From Dolomedes plantarius (lineage: Eukaryota > Arthropoda > Arachnida > Araneae > Dolomedidae): 64,000 bases of DNA. The stretch spans positions 151,225,446-151,289,445 of the forward strand of contig OU015499.1 of NCBI GenBank assembly GCA_907164885.2. The letters are read 5' to 3'. A model generated the notes under the pieces. It worked only from the letters and a program-made list of their open reading frames with translations, ran no database searches and had not been told where the DNA came from. Position 1 is the stretch's first letter; every line of letters starts with the position of its first letter. Shown in pieces: positions 12,501-23,279 of the stretch. The position numbers were made by a program, and so were the translations under genes.

Positions 12501-13626
12501 ATATTTTTTAGAAAAAACAACTTGGTATATATGTATTTATTGTACAATAGGTATACAGATTTTATAAAATTCACTGATTATTCATTATATTATTGGTAAT
12601 CATTTTTGTGTTTTATGACAGGTGAAAAAATTGTATCTGCTCGCTTGTCAGGATTTTGTGAATTAAATTGTTGATGATAATAAAAACGTCTTATGAAAAA
12701 AAAATTATTTTATAGCAAACAAGATTATCATTAGCAAAACATAAATATTTTTTAGAAAAAACAACTTGGTATATATGTATTTATTGTACAATAGGTATAC
12801 AGATTTTATAAATAATCAACTGAACAATTGTAGTTTGCACATAAATATTAATTATCCCTTTATGTAAATATGAATTAAACTGTACCTAATACAATTATAT
12901 TAATATTACAGAAAAACTAATTACTAAAATTTTATTGAATAAATAAAAAAAAAGAATATTATTTAATGTTCTAAAAATTAACAGTATTAACAGCTACCTT
13001 AATAGTAATACTAACTTTTTGTATCCAAATCAAATAACAAAACTGAATAGGTATTTAAATATAAACGCATTACATTAATTATTACGCATTATTGTTAAAA
13101 TGTACATGGCATTTGTAAAAATCTTACATTAATCATTAAAAAAGTTGTTACACTTAAATTTTTGTTTTCGTTACTTCTTTGTTTATTTTCTTTATTTATT
13201 TTTAGTCTTAAAATAATTGCTCACGATAGACGGTCAATCACCACAGGTCACACATTGGTCTATTAGTTTCTATTTTTTTATCAATACAAAATCGCGAAAA
13301 TCAAAGAAAGTGAGATGTCGGTATTGCGCTAAAGCTTGTGTCCTCTGATATCCCGTAGAGGTGTCAAGTGGGGAGAAACTGTGTGGGTTGTCCCCCCGCC
13401 CCCCCTCTAAGTGCGGGGGGATGACAGCCATTTGGCCGTCGGCTGGTTCAGACTAGGCACTAGACGAATCGGTAACAAGTACGGGGTTCAGACCTCGGTA
13501 AATGAGTATGGAGGGTGACGGTATCACGGGAATGAAACTGGAAGACGAGGTTAGAGTAACAGGTATTTTTTTGGAACTGGATCAGTTGTACCTGTTACTA
13601 AAAAATACTCGTATTTGGCATCTCTA
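9503..13626 (+). mobile_element. Non-autonomous hAT-like element carrying a satellite array, copy 1
   Basis: 4124 bp, beginning TAGGGATGGATC and ending GGCATCTCTA. It is flanked by an exact 8-bp duplication GAGTGAAT (9495-9502 and 13627-13634). The ends are short imperfect inverted repeats (TAGGGATG / TAGAGATG). Near both ends the motif GTAACAGGT or its complement recurs, as expected for transposase-binding subterminal repeats. No transposase was found. The centre is a tandem array of 243-bp units (10731-12811). A second copy of the family is at 53560-55612. Confidence 0.88.
10731..12811. repeat. 243-bp tandem satellite, 8 full units and one partial
   Basis: The anchor ACGTCTTATG recurs at 10741, 10985, 11228, 11471, 11714, 11957, 12200, 12443 and 12686, giving 244 then a constant 243 bp. 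Units are nearly identical. Two variants, AGAAAAAACAACTTGG (A) and AGAAGAAACAAATTGG (B), occur in the order A B A B A B A A A, which implies a 486-bp higher-order unit. The ninth unit stops after about 125 bp. Confidence 0.97.
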
Positions 13627-13820
13627 GAGTGAATCACTCGCATAATTAGATTATAAAATTCATTCGAAAAGTTCGATTATCACAATTTCACTGGAGTTAT
13701 TCTGAATCGATTATTTCACTGGAGTGAATCACTCGGTCAGAACGAATATTTTGCGCGCGATTATTTCTACAGTATGCGAGTGAATCACTCGGACAGAACG
13801 ATTAATTTCCAGGAGATTAT
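13627..13820. repeat. Short repeats with the near-palindrome GAGTGAATCACTCG
   Basis: The 14-mer GAGTGAATCACTCG occurs at 13627, 13722 and 13778. Related CGATTATTTC motifs continue to about 14130. No gene is supported; it may be an old local repeat. Confidence 0.5.
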
Positions 13821-14006
13821 GGGCCTGTTCACATAGGAGTCCGTTGCGTTGCGTTAAGGAAAAGATGACGTTGAGACGAAAATAAACCAATCATAGGCCT
13901 CCAAACGATTAGCAATGAAATTTTTAACGCCTATGATTGGTTTATTTTCGTCTCAACGTCATCTTTTCCTTAACGCTACGCAACGGACTCCTATGTGAAC
14001 AGGCCC
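13821..14006. mobile_element. Foldback MITE, copy 1
   Basis: 186 bp, almost a perfect palindrome. Each arm starts GGGCCTGTTCACATAGGAGT and extends about 78 bases, around a short centre. There is no coding. Copies lie at 26421, 26617, 28797 and 48259. The flanks here are TAT on both sides. The terminus resembles PIF/Harbinger ends, but the superfamily is not proven. Confidence 0.93.
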
Positions 14007-14279
14007 TATTTCTTGGATAAATCGCGTTAAAGTACTCGCGTGAATTTCTCGAAAGAGATGATTATTTTTCAGGCGATTATTTCTCGTTTCCCGTTAGCTC
14101 GAGTGATTGCCCAAGACGATTATTTCTTAGATAGCTCGTATCTCCTTTATTCGGTAAGCTCTGCTAAACGTTTTGATCTGGAATTAGGAATACTGGACCG
14201 GGTGAGTGGAGGATTTTATAAAACTACAGTTTTTATGTATAGCTGAACTTTAGACTAAATAATTAATTTATACATATGA

Positions 14280-14865
14280 AAATGGATGGATGTGTGCATG
14301 TTCCAGCATCACTCTGGAGCGCCTGGAGCAATATCAACCAAACTTGGAACACATATTACTTACAATCTGGGAGGAAATACTAGAGGGGTAAGGGTAAGCC
14401 AACCCTAGCACCCCTAGGGTGAAGGGGGACATGTAAAAGTAATCGAAAAGACTGATAATAGTGTCGAATCTATAGTTTTCGGGGTCACAGAGATTGATAG
14501 TGACATTTCCGATGCCGTTTAAGAGCAAGTTCACCCCCCACCCCCTTTCAGCATTGGGGGAGGAGGAGGGAAGGGATGAAAAATAAAATGTCCAAACTGA
14601 CAGGGTAGTGTCGAACCTATAGTTTTCGGGGTCACAGAGATTGATAGTGACACTCCCGATGCCATTTAAGTGCAAGTTCAGCCCCCTTCAGTATTGGGGG
14701 AGGGGGGAAGGGGTGTGAAATAAAATTCCAAAATGACCGAGAGTAGTATCGAATCTATAATTTTCGGGGTCACAGGGATTGATAGTGACACTCCCGATGC
14801 CGTTTAAGTGCAAGTTTAGCCCCTTTCAGCATTGGGAGAAGGGGTGAAAAATAAAATGTCCACTT
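14280..14865. repeat. Unclassified repeat with a G-rich minisatellite
   Basis: A leader (14285-14460) is followed by about 2.8 units of 138-147 bp starting at 14461, 14608 and 14746. Each unit contains TTTTCGGGGTCACAG and a G-rich stretch ending near GGGTGAAAAATAAAATGTCC. Frames on the minus strand across the units are repeat artefacts. Confidence 0.85.
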
Positions 14866-15151
14866 GTTGATGCCCCACCATTGGAATCTGCAGCAATTTG
14901 TGGAAGTGTTGCACGTCTATCTGGATTCTCACCAGTCGTCGACAGTCCCGTTCATTCAAGGTCTTTTTCTGGCCGCAACGATGTCGGAAATTTGATGTTT
15001 TACCTGATACCTGATATTCACGGTACACTCGTAAAATGGTAGTGCGCGAAAATCCAAAGTGCATCCCTACGTCGCAGATGCTATATCCCATCTCTCGTGC
15101 GCCGACTATAAAGCCACGTTCAAAGCCACATAAATCGTGATAACCTGCCAT
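14866..15151 (-). pseudogene. Tc1 transposase N-terminal fragment
   Basis: From the ATG (complement of 15149-15151) the frame reads FERGFIVGAREMGYSICDV, then FGFSRTTILRVYREY. This is the paired-type HTH DNA-binding region of Tc1 transposases. Next comes SGKTSNFRHRCGQKKT, the basic GRKKT-like linker. After about residue 75 the family reading (PDRRATLPQIAA) continues in another frame, so a frameshift has occurred. The catalytic DDE domain is absent, cut off at the minisatellite. It is non-functional. Confidence 0.85.
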
Positions 15152-15295
15152 TGTAGCTGTAGGACCGATCGCCAGCTTCGCCAGACACCTGTTGTCTTAT
15201 ACAGGCACTGCCTACCGCATCGCGTTACACTGATTGGTTGCATATCTCCGTTTTTTGCATATGCAGGCCTGTACCAGTTTTTTGGCTCTTCAGTG
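14866..15295 (-). mobile_element. Tc1-like transposon, 5' fragment
   Basis: Read on the minus strand, the element begins CACTGAAGAGCCAAAAAACT at 15295, next to TA (15296-15297). It runs into the transposase N-terminus and stops at the minisatellite near 14866. The 3' half is missing. Confidence 0.8.
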
Positions 15296-15297
15296 TA

Positions 15298-15735
15298 TAA
15301 CTGATACGTAAAATTGCGAAGTGCCTGTACATGAAATCCCATGTGAGGTATGGAATTCTTAATATTGGATAGAATTAGTTCTCTCTTTAATTAAATGTGT
15401 AAAATTATGCATGTGCTGAAAAACATCATTTTATTTATACATCGTATATAACATTTATTTCTTCAAATATTTAGTTTGATATAATATATCATGCAATAAA
15501 ATTTAAAAAATAACTGTTTGATATGTTATAGAGATCTGTTGTAAGTAAAATGATAAACACAATGAAAACCTCTATTCAATATGGCTTATATAAATTATAC
15601 AGTAAAATTGCCTAAATTATTTAGCCTGCAACATGCAGTTAAATTCAATCTTATTTGAGAAGAAAACGTTTCTGGAATTTGTCAGGGTGAATAACAAATC
15701 ATCATGTCTCCAGTCCTAGTGCAACCCCCAGCGAA
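15298..15735. other. No gene seen
   Basis: AT-rich sequence between the Tc1 end and a Gypsy tail. No motif, repeat or coding frame that I can support. Confidence 0.5.
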
Positions 15736-15957
15736 ATGGTGATTCCAGCAGATGAACTCAGCGAACCTAAACAAATTGTCACAAGCTCTGGAAGACGCGT
15801 TACTTTCAATCGGAAGTACATTTAACTTTTCAGCTTTAAGGTCTGTACCTCCGGAACTCGGAGGGGGGGGGGAGTACTGTAGCGATCATCCCCTGACTTA
15901 CCTTTTTTCCTCCATGGCGAATGAACTTTTCTGAGCTGCAGTTCAGTTACAAGCGTG
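15736..15957 (+). pseudogene. 3' tail of another Gypsy element: pol end, polypurine tract and LTR start
   Basis: A short frame at 15736-15825 ends VTSSGRRVTFNRKYI followed by a stop, which resembles the C-terminal RSGR.V.F tail of Gypsy pol proteins. A purine tract of twelve G between A bases follows (15862-15874). A TGTAGCGATC start at 15878 looks like the beginning of a 3' LTR. That putative LTR is interrupted at 15958 by the next Gypsy element. The order pol end, purine tract, LTR is the expected retroelement layout. Identification rests on layout plus a short tail, so confidence is moderate. Confidence 0.55.
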
Positions 15958-16476
15958 TGTAGGAGATCCCTTATAGTAAGCTATTGTAACGGAAAAGGTA
16001 ATTAGTTGGTATTAGGCACGATAGATGGTAGCACCTATCCACTCAGTAAAGGCAGTAAATCGAATGGCCATATCGATTACAAAGTAATAAGAAATTTACG
16101 AAATTAGGGAAGAAATTCTAAAATATTGAGATGTTGGTTAATTTATTATTATGCAGTAGAAAAGAAATATTTAGTGTTTGAAGATGTTTGGTATTTATCA
16201 TATAATTATAATTTTTGTGTTTTGCATGTGTAAATATTAACTGTAATGTCAGAGGGTAACTGTGCTTACCTGATATAACTGCAACCGGCAGGTTAACTGC
16301 AAGAGACATGTTGTTGTTGTCGCAGTCAGTAGTATTATCGTGCTTGTATTGCCGTGCGAGTTAGCTGCTAAAATTTCGTGCTTAGATGTGAATAAAATTG
16401 GTGAATTCGTCTCTAGAGTGATGTCGTTGATTGTTTAATCCTGTATACACGCAACCGAAAAAGAACATTATCTACA
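15958..16476 (+). repeat. Putative 5' LTR of the Gypsy element
   Basis: Begins TGTAGGAGATCCC, ends ATTATCTACA, and is followed two bases later by a primer-binding-like site. It is 519 bp. No direct second copy was found downstream of pol. Instead 22124-22156 is an inverted match to the first 33 bases with two differences, which is anomalous for an LTR pair. Confidence 0.6.
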
Positions 16477-16478
16477 AT

Positions 16479-16493
16479 TGGTGACGCCGTGAC
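16479..16493 (+). promoter_or_regulatory. Putative primer-binding site
   Basis: TGGTGACGCCGTGAC sits two bases after the LTR end and 21 bases before the Gag ATG. That is the position and TGG start expected of a tRNA primer-binding site; the tRNA is not identified. Confidence 0.5.
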
Positions 16494-16514
16494 TTTTAAC
16501 GAGAATAAGAAAAG

Positions 16515-17319
16515 ATGCCCGATTCGGCAGAGACGCACGTGGAAGCGGTCAGCATCAAGATCCCTCCATTTTGGGTGGATAAACCCGAAATGTGGTTTTA
16601 TCAAGTTGAAGCTCAGTTCCAAATCTGTGGAATAACGTCTGAAGACACGAAATTTAATTATTTGGTCGCTCAATTAGAATCTCGTTTCATAGAAAATATA
16701 TGGGATATCACGAAAGCGGATTCCAAGACGAAGTACTCCGATGCGAAAGAGAGGCTCTTGAGTACATTGAAGGAGAGCGAGAACCGAAGAATAAAACGCC
16801 TTCTCACTGGACTAGAGCTCGGCGATATGATGCCCAGCCAACTGCCTCCGATCTCTCGCAGGCAGCGATATATCCGACAAAGTGCTGCGAACATTGTGGT
16901 TAGAAAAAATTCCAGACTCCATTAAAAATGTGTTGATCGTCAGCGACGAATCGACGGAAAAGCTAGCAGCCATAAGGGCTGACAGAATAAGGGAAATGAA
17001 CCCTCGATGGGAGTTAGCAAGTGTTGGAAAAGCCGCAGGAGCGGCAGCATCATCACCCCTCCAGCCAGCACACTACGAGGCATTGCTGAACAAAATATCG
17101 GCGCTGGAACACCAGATTGCCAGCCTCAGTGTCCAGTCCCGCAGTCGCAGCCCAGGTCCTCGCCGTGACAGACGCCGGAGCAGATCCAGATCACGAAAAC
17201 GCTTTGATCCAAATGGAAACCTGTGCTATTATCACTTTACTTTCGGCGCGAAGTGCTACCCGGAAAAGTGTAAACCCCCATGCAGCTGGAAGCATCCGGG
17301 AAACCAGGAGATGCAGTAG
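16515..17319 (+). pseudogene. gag: Gypsy Gag, with a one-base frameshift
   Basis: The ATG at 16515 follows the primer-binding site. The first part contains IPPFWVDKPEMWFYQVEAQF, a capsid-like start seen in arthropod Gypsy Gags. Near 16846 one extra base shifts the frame. The continuation is open from before 16882 (SDKVLRTLWLEKIP) to 17319. It includes a coiled region (LLNKISALEHQIASL), an SR/RS-rich basic stretch and a Cys/His cluster (LCYYHFTFGAKCYPEKC) that could bind RNA. Without the extra base it would make about 268 residues. It overlaps pol by 46 bases in the -1 register. Gag would form the particle shell; this copy cannot unless the shift is bypassed. Confidence 0.8.
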
Positions 17320-20300
17320 AGTCAGCGGCAAGCTCTGCTGCCCAACGAGATTGTCGCGACTTAAGACTTTTTGTGACGGACAAGACGCCCAGAATTAAAT
17401 TTCTGATCGACAGTGGCGCTGATGTATCCCTCATTCCGGCAGACTCCAGTGCTAAAGTATCATCAACCTATAAACTGTATGCGGCAAATGGAGCAGAAAT
17501 CCCAACATTTGGTGTGAAAGTTCTCACCTTGGACTTAGGTTTGAGAAGACCATTTCAGTGGCCCTTCATCGTAGCCAAGGTGAGCAAAGGCATCATAGGT
17601 GCTGATTTTTTGAATAAGTACCAGTTAATAATTGATATGCATAGAAAAAAATTAATTGATGGGCTAACGAATTTATCGGTACGTAGCGACATAATGTCTA
17701 TCACTGAGAATTACAGTATAAGTACTCTGACCAATACTGTTAAATTTTCAGAGCTACTCCGTGAATTCCCAAATATAACTAAGCCCTCGTTATTTACCAA
17801 AAATGTCAAGCATAATGTACAGCATTTCATATCAACAAAAGGGCAGCCAGTTTATTCTCGTGCCAGACAACTGGATGCCAAAAAGCTTAGTTTGGCCAAA
17901 CAAGAGTTTCAATTTATGCTAGAAAATGGTATAATTAGACCTTCAAAGTCCCAGTGGGCTAGTCCCTTGCATCTAGTCCCGAAAAAAGATGGCACCCTAA
18001 GAGCTTGTGGAGATTATAGACGCCTTAATGAGCAGACGATACCAGACAGGTATCCCATTCCCCGCATTGAAGACTTTCACCTAATCTTAGGTGGAAAAAC
18101 CATCTTCTCAAAACTGGACCTGTTCAAGGCCTACTATAAGATTCCTATTGCAGAGGTAGACAGACCGAAAACAGCCATCATAACACCATTTGGCCTCTAC
18201 GAATTTAATGTCATGAGCTTCGGCCTACGGAATGCCCCATCAACATTTCAGAGGTTTGTGCACGAGGTGTTCCAAGGACTGGAATTTTTATTTCCTTTCT
18301 TAGACGACGTTTTAATTGCCTCGTCGTCAGAGGAGGAACATAAGATACACCTCAGGCTAGTATTTGAGAGACTCAACCAATATGGCCTATGCATCAATGT
18401 AGCCAAGTCGGTTTTTGGAGTCAAGGAAATTGACTTTCTTGGCCATCACATTACATCTGAAGGCTCAAGTCCCCTCCCAGAAAAAGTCGAGGCTATTTTA
18501 AATTTCAAGTTGCCAGCAACAATTCATGAGTTGCGAACCTTCTTGGGTATGGTAAATTTTTACCGCCGATATTTAAAGAATGCAGCTGAAACCCAAGCCC
18601 TTTTACATGATATGCTGAAAGGAGCGAGAAAGAAGGATAGGCGTAAAGTCCCATGGACAGAAGAAGCCATCAGACAATTTGAAAAGTGCAAAACCGATTT
18701 AGCAAATACAGCTCTGCTTACTTTTCCCCAACCTGACTGTCAATTATCCTTGCACACTGATGCATCAGATTGGGCAATAGGGTCTGTACTACAACAGTAT
18801 GAAGCTGGAAGCTGGAAACCCATTGCATTCTATTCTAAAAAGTTAAATGAGACACAGAGAGCATACAGTACGTATGATCGTGAGTTGTTGGGCATCTACC
18901 TCTCTGTTAAGCAATTTAAATATATGCTAGAGGGAAGAGACTTTGAGATCTTCACAGATCACAAGCCCCTTATCTTTGCATTTGTACAAAAGAATGAGAA
19001 AGCTTCTCCGAGGCAATTGCGTCAACTGCAATACATCTCGCAGTTCACAACCAATATCCAGCATATCAGTGGAGAAAACAACATTGTGGCTGACACTCTC
19101 TCCAGAATTGAAGAAGTAGCAGTTATCGATTATGAAGAAATTGCAAAGGCCCAAAAGAATGATGAGGAGCTACAAGAATTGTGCAACAACACCTCTTTAG
19201 TGTTGAAACAGTCGGTACTCCCATCTGGAAACACCTTATGGTGTGATACTTCCCAAAATAAGATTCGCCCCTATATTCCTAAAGTTTATAGAAAAAAGGT
19301 GTTCAATCAAATTCATGGCTTTTCTCACCCAGGCATTAAATCTACAGTGAAGCAGATGGTTGTCAGGTTTATTTGGCCGAATATAAAAAAAGAATCGAAT
19401 GAATGGGCAAAAGCCTGCATTAATTGCCAAAAGGCAAAAGTAAACAGGCACACAAAATCGAAGCTTGGAGTCTATGAAGAACCTGATTCAAGATTCAGCG
19501 TGGTTCATATAGATCTAATTGGACCTATGCCCCCTTCAAATGGAAAGAGGTACTGTCTAACGTGTATTGATAGGTTCTCATGTTGGACAGAAGTAATCCC
19601 ACTTGAAGATATAACTGCTGAATTGGTAAGTAAAGCTTTCTATGAACATTGGGTATGCCGGTTTGGAACGCCTACTAGAATTGTTACTGACCAAGGCCGA
19701 CAATTTAGGTCCCAATTGCTTAGCAATTTAGCAAGTATCTGTGGTGCAAAAATTCTTTCTTCATCGCCTTATCATCCTCAGTGCAACGGGAAAGTTGAAC
19801 GTTTTCACAGAACTTTGAAAACAGCCATAAAGGCTCATAACTCTGTCAAGTGGACTGAGACCCTACCAACTGTGCTTTTAGGTCTCAGAGCAGCTATTAG
19901 AGAAGATACTAACTTCTCTATAGCCCAAATGGTCTATGGCACAAATATTCGACTTCCTGGTGAGTTTTTTGATAAACCAAGTTGTGAAGTGGAGCCAGAT
20001 ACATTTGTGCATAATTTGCAACAGCAGATGGCTCAGCTTAAACCAGCCAAGTCCAATCACTCTCAACAAAAAGTTTTTGTCCATAAGGATTTGCAATCCT
20101 GCACTCAAGTTTTTGTGAGAGTAGACAGAATTAAAAAACCACTTGAACCAGCATATGAAGGTCCATTTCTTGTGTCAGAGAAGCATGATGAATATTTTTC
20201 GGTAAATATAAAAGGTAAGGAAGTTAACATATCAGTTGATAGGCTTAAACCAGCCTATGTTATTAATGATAACTCCTCATATGTGACACATAATCCAGAT

Positions 20301-20396
20301 GATGAACCATCACAAGCTCCAAAGCCAGAGGTTAAACTCCCAACAAACTCTCGTTGTGGAAGAAAAATAAAACTTCCTGTCAGGTTCCAAACTTAA
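17280..20396 (+). CDS. pol: Gypsy/Ty3 Pol polyprotein (protease, reverse transcriptase, RNase H, integrase)
   Basis: Intact 1038-codon frame. Protease: DSGAD near residues 44-48. Reverse transcriptase: KLDLFKAYYKIPI, then FLDD (about 340-343) in place of YxDD. RNase H: HTDASDWAIG near 492, and YDRELLGIY. Integrase: an HHCC zinc motif starting HGFSHPG near 679 and ending CINCQK; catalytic D745, D804 and E840, giving DD35E spacing. A GPF/Y-like module EPAYEGPFLV follows near the end. No chromodomain or env frame is seen. The frame is open from 17274 and overlaps gag in the -1 register, so it is probably made by frameshifting. The intact frame suggests a fairly young insertion, yet gag is shifted and no direct 3' LTR is visible. 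Confidence 0.95.
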   Translation: MQLEASGKPGDAVESAASSAAQRDCRDLRLFVTDKTPRIKFLIDSGADVSLIPADSSAKVSSTYKLYAANGAEIPTFGVKVLTLDLGLRRPFQWPFIVAKVSKGIIGADFLNKYQLIIDMHRKKLIDGLTNLSVRSDIMSITENYSISTLTNTVKFSELLREFPNITKPSLFTKNVKHNVQHFISTKGQPVYSRARQLDAKKLSLAKQEFQFMLENGIIRPSKSQWASPLHLVPKKDGTLRACGDYRRLNEQTIPDRYPIPRIEDFHLILGGKTIFSKLDLFKAYYKIPIAEVDRPKTAIITPFGLYEFNVMSFGLRNAPSTFQRFVHEVFQGLEFLFPFLDDVLIASSSEEEHKIHLRLVFERLNQYGLCINVAKSVFGVKEIDFLGHHITSEGSSPLPEKVEAILNFKLPATIHELRTFLGMVNFYRRYLKNAAETQALLHDMLKGARKKDRRKVPWTEEAIRQFEKCKTDLANTALLTFPQPDCQLSLHTDASDWAIGSVLQQYEAGSWKPIAFYSKKLNETQRAYSTYDRELLGIYLSVKQFKYMLEGRDFEIFTDHKPLIFAFVQKNEKASPRQLRQLQYISQFTTNIQHISGENNIVADTLSRIEEVAVIDYEEIAKAQKNDEELQELCNNTSLVLKQSVLPSGNTLWCDTSQNKIRPYIPKVYRKKVFNQIHGFSHPGIKSTVKQMVVRFIWPNIKKESNEWAKACINCQKAKVNRHTKSKLGVYEEPDSRFSVVHIDLIGPMPPSNGKRYCLTCIDRFSCWTEVIPLEDITAELVSKAFYEHWVCRFGTPTRIVTDQGRQFRSQLLSNLASICGAKILSSSPYHPQCNGKVERFHRTLKTAIKAHNSVKWTETLPTVLLGLRAAIREDTNFSIAQMVYGTNIRLPGEFFDKPSCEVEPDTFVHNLQQQMAQLKPAKSNHSQQKVFVHKDLQSCTQVFVRVDRIKKPLEPAYEGPFLVSEKHDEYFSVNIKGKEVNISVDRLKPAYVINDNSSYVTHNPDDEPSQAPKPEVKLPTNSRCGRKIKLPVRFQT

Positions 20397-21385
20397 TGCA
20401 TAAGCATTCGAAATATTCATTTTTTTTTTTTGTAATACTAGACGATTTTCCATTTGTATTGGTTATTTTAGTTTTAATATGATTTTAGTAATAATCTAAC
20501 GGTTGTATATATGTCTCATTAACTTAGTAAACTGTTTCGAAACTGCTTTATGATTGCAAAATATTATGTTGTATATATTTATTGGTTATTGTTTTTTCTC
20601 TCTTGTAATTTTATAGTATTAGCATGTGCTCTAGTTTTTGTTGTTCAGCATCTCAGTTCATATTGGATTTTAAAATATGCAGAGGTGTTTTGAATTAGTA
20701 TGTACATATTTATTTAAAGTTTGTCTCCAGCATAGTACAAAGACACAGTTAGTGACTTATGTATATGTAGACAATATGTGGAAAATTTAATTATTATGAG
20801 CTAAATGCTATAAATCGTGTATCATTGTACAGTTAAAATGAAAACTATTGAAGTACGACTATTATAGTCAAAGGATTTTGTTTTTTTTATAAGGAAAACT
20901 AACTTTTTAGGCATTGTTTTAGTTATATGGTATATTTGTGTTATTGAAAGTAAAATGAATTGTGCATGTATAGAATTTTCATACTAAATTGGTCAGATTT
21001 ATTTAATTTACATAACCCTTCTGGTAAACTTATATGTATATAACAGTAAATGATTAATGTGAACAGTATGTGTAATAAAATATAACAGTGGATGATTAAT
21101 GTGAACAGCATATGATTAATAAAATATAACAGTATACGATTAATGTCAACAGTATATGATGAATGTGAATTATCTTAGTTTTGTGTATCGTATGATCAGT
21201 TAAATTATTGTTATTATGAGACTTATATAACTATTAACTTAAATGGTGTATTAAGTAGAGTTTTATCTACCAACTTGTATTTGTATTTGGTGTAATGAGA
21301 ATTCTCAGTTAAGGGATATTAATGTTCCCTGCAAAAGCAAGCAAATTTTGAGTCATGAAGTTAAATTATATATGCTCGTGAGTAA
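20397..21385. other. Gypsy 3' non-coding region, no gene
   Basis: AT-rich with no credible frame. It includes a tandem repeat of about 43 bp (roughly three copies, ATAACAG at 21040, 21082 and 21126) carrying GATTAATGTGAACAG-like blocks. No copy of the 5' LTR is seen. Confidence 0.6.
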
Positions 21386-21870
21386 TCTATACTTATATAT
21401 AAAGAGAGAGAGCGATTTTGTACGTGGAGGGTAATCTTCAGAACCACTGTACCTATTTGAAAAATTCTTTCACTGTTTGAAAGGTACATTATTCCAGATG
21501 GTCATAAGCTATATATTATGTATATCTAATCAGTAGAAATAAAGTTAGGAGCTTAACCCTAACAGTCTCCATTGTTACCGCTACTGTCCTATACCTATAC
21601 TTTTTGTGCCGAAGTCTTCAACGATCCTTAGCGTGGTGCTATCGCGGTGGGCTTCTGTTCTGACGCTAACGTTTCAAACCTAGCCGTTCTCATGCACGCC
21701 TTTTTCTTTTAAAAAATTTATTTTAATTATTAACTAACATAAAATTAATTTAAGGTATTATTTAGGTTATTATTAAGGTAAAAAAAGATTTACAATTTAT
21801 TGGCTATCAACTGGAAATTTATTGGTATAATATTTTGTTCAACCCGGACAAAGTCGGGACGGGCCGCTAG
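21386..21870 (+). mobile_element. Short non-autonomous Helitron
   Basis: Starts TCTATACTTATATATAAAGA and ends GGGCCGCTAG, inserted between A (21385) and T (21871) without target duplication. Near the 3' end CCCGGAC..GTCGGG can form the hairpin expected before a CTAG terminus. There is no Rep/helicase coding. Confidence 0.88.
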
Positions 21871-22257
21871 TGTTAGTATATAGTAACTTACAGAAATTAT
21901 CAGTATAAACATAAGTTTTATACATAATTATCTGTTCATGTCACATGTCAATAAATGTAAAAAGCAGCATGGAATTCTCAAAGTGTATAACTGTTATTAT
22001 TATTTTTTTATTTTTTGTATTGTATATATTTTTTTATATCATTAAGTGTATTACGTATAATTCAGTGTCTAATCTCCTATCATAATTTTTATTTGGTATC
22101 GTAACTTAGTTACTGGTAAGGGAGTTACAATCGCTTACTATACGGGATCTCCTACAAATCCTTACATTACATGATTCGTACATTATATAATACTTAAGCT
22201 AAATGGCGGTAGCCATCCCCTCGTTCTCGAAAAACGACAAAAATACTTGTATGGAAC
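21871..22257. other. No gene; inverted LTR-like end at 22124-22156
   Basis: The only recognisable feature is the 33-base inverted match to the Gypsy LTR start (22124-22156, ending TCTCCTACA). The remainder, up to the P-like element, is unassigned. Confidence 0.55.
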
Positions 22258-23279
22258 CATGAAGCTTCAGAAGGAGGAGCAGCTCAGTGTTAAAAATGTG
22301 TCTCACATTTCGTCGCCGCCACTAGATGGCGCGCGCGTGTAATAGCGGGCGGCTTAGACACGGACAACCACACGCTTTAATATGGATTTTTCGTATTTTT
22401 CCTAGCGAAAACAAGTTGTTTTATTTTAGTGCGTATTTAATATGAATTTATTTATTCAATTTAACAATTGTTTATTTTCATTCAAAATCTTTATTTCAAG
22501 TGCTTTTTTTGCTACAATTCATTAAATTTCTTAAAGGAAATGAGTAAATAAACTTTTTCAGAATAATTGTGTATTGGTTTCAGAATAAATGAGTTCAGAA
22601 TTTTTTAATAATTTAATAATTAAGGAAATGAAATTACAGAAAAGAATTGTGAAGAAATTTTTTTATCATTGTTCATAATCTCTTATGGAAAAAAAAAATG
22701 TGAGAAATAATACTGATTAACCAAAACACACACACTCACACATAGTAATATAAGAATATTTTTATTTGCAGATAGGTATGACATACAATAGAGCTTTGTG
22801 AACACCTGATGTTTTTTTTTTCTCATGGGATATAGGGATGATTGAAAAATAAAACACGCTTACTTCCAGCAGAACTTAAGATGTCTCAACTTTGCGTTCG
22901 CTTAAAACACAGCAGCTGTACTTTTCTCTCATTATTATACATCTTATATTAACGCAAAACAATAATAATGTTCTTACCTTAGGAGCAGCAAATATACTAG
23001 GATTTCTCTGTCCAGTTTCTTTATTTCTTTTTAAGGCTGATCGATAGCCAGTAGCAGGGCCTGACTTTGACCCAATGGGGCCCTGGGCAAAGCAGACTTT
23101 GGGGGCCCCCAACGTCAGATCCAAAGGGGGGAAAGTGTTCCCCCAAGGACCAGATTTCCACATGAACATGTAGGACACTTACCCAGGCCAGCCATAAATT
23201 GAGACCAGAAATTCAAAACATTTTCGACCATCAAGTGAAAAATTTGAAAATAATAATAATATTAAGTGCGAATTAAGTA

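Noticed and set aside
10731..12811. Regular repeats considered as a CRISPR-like array
   Set aside because: The whole 243-bp unit repeats with no unique spacers, in an animal genome; it is a satellite.
14040..14246. 68-codon plus-strand frame after the first foldback MITE
   Set aside because: No recognisable motif and it overlaps short CGATTATTTC repeats.
14334..14675. Minus-strand 113-codon frame with repeated peptide
   Set aside because: The repetition comes from the 140-bp minisatellite units; it is not a protein signal.
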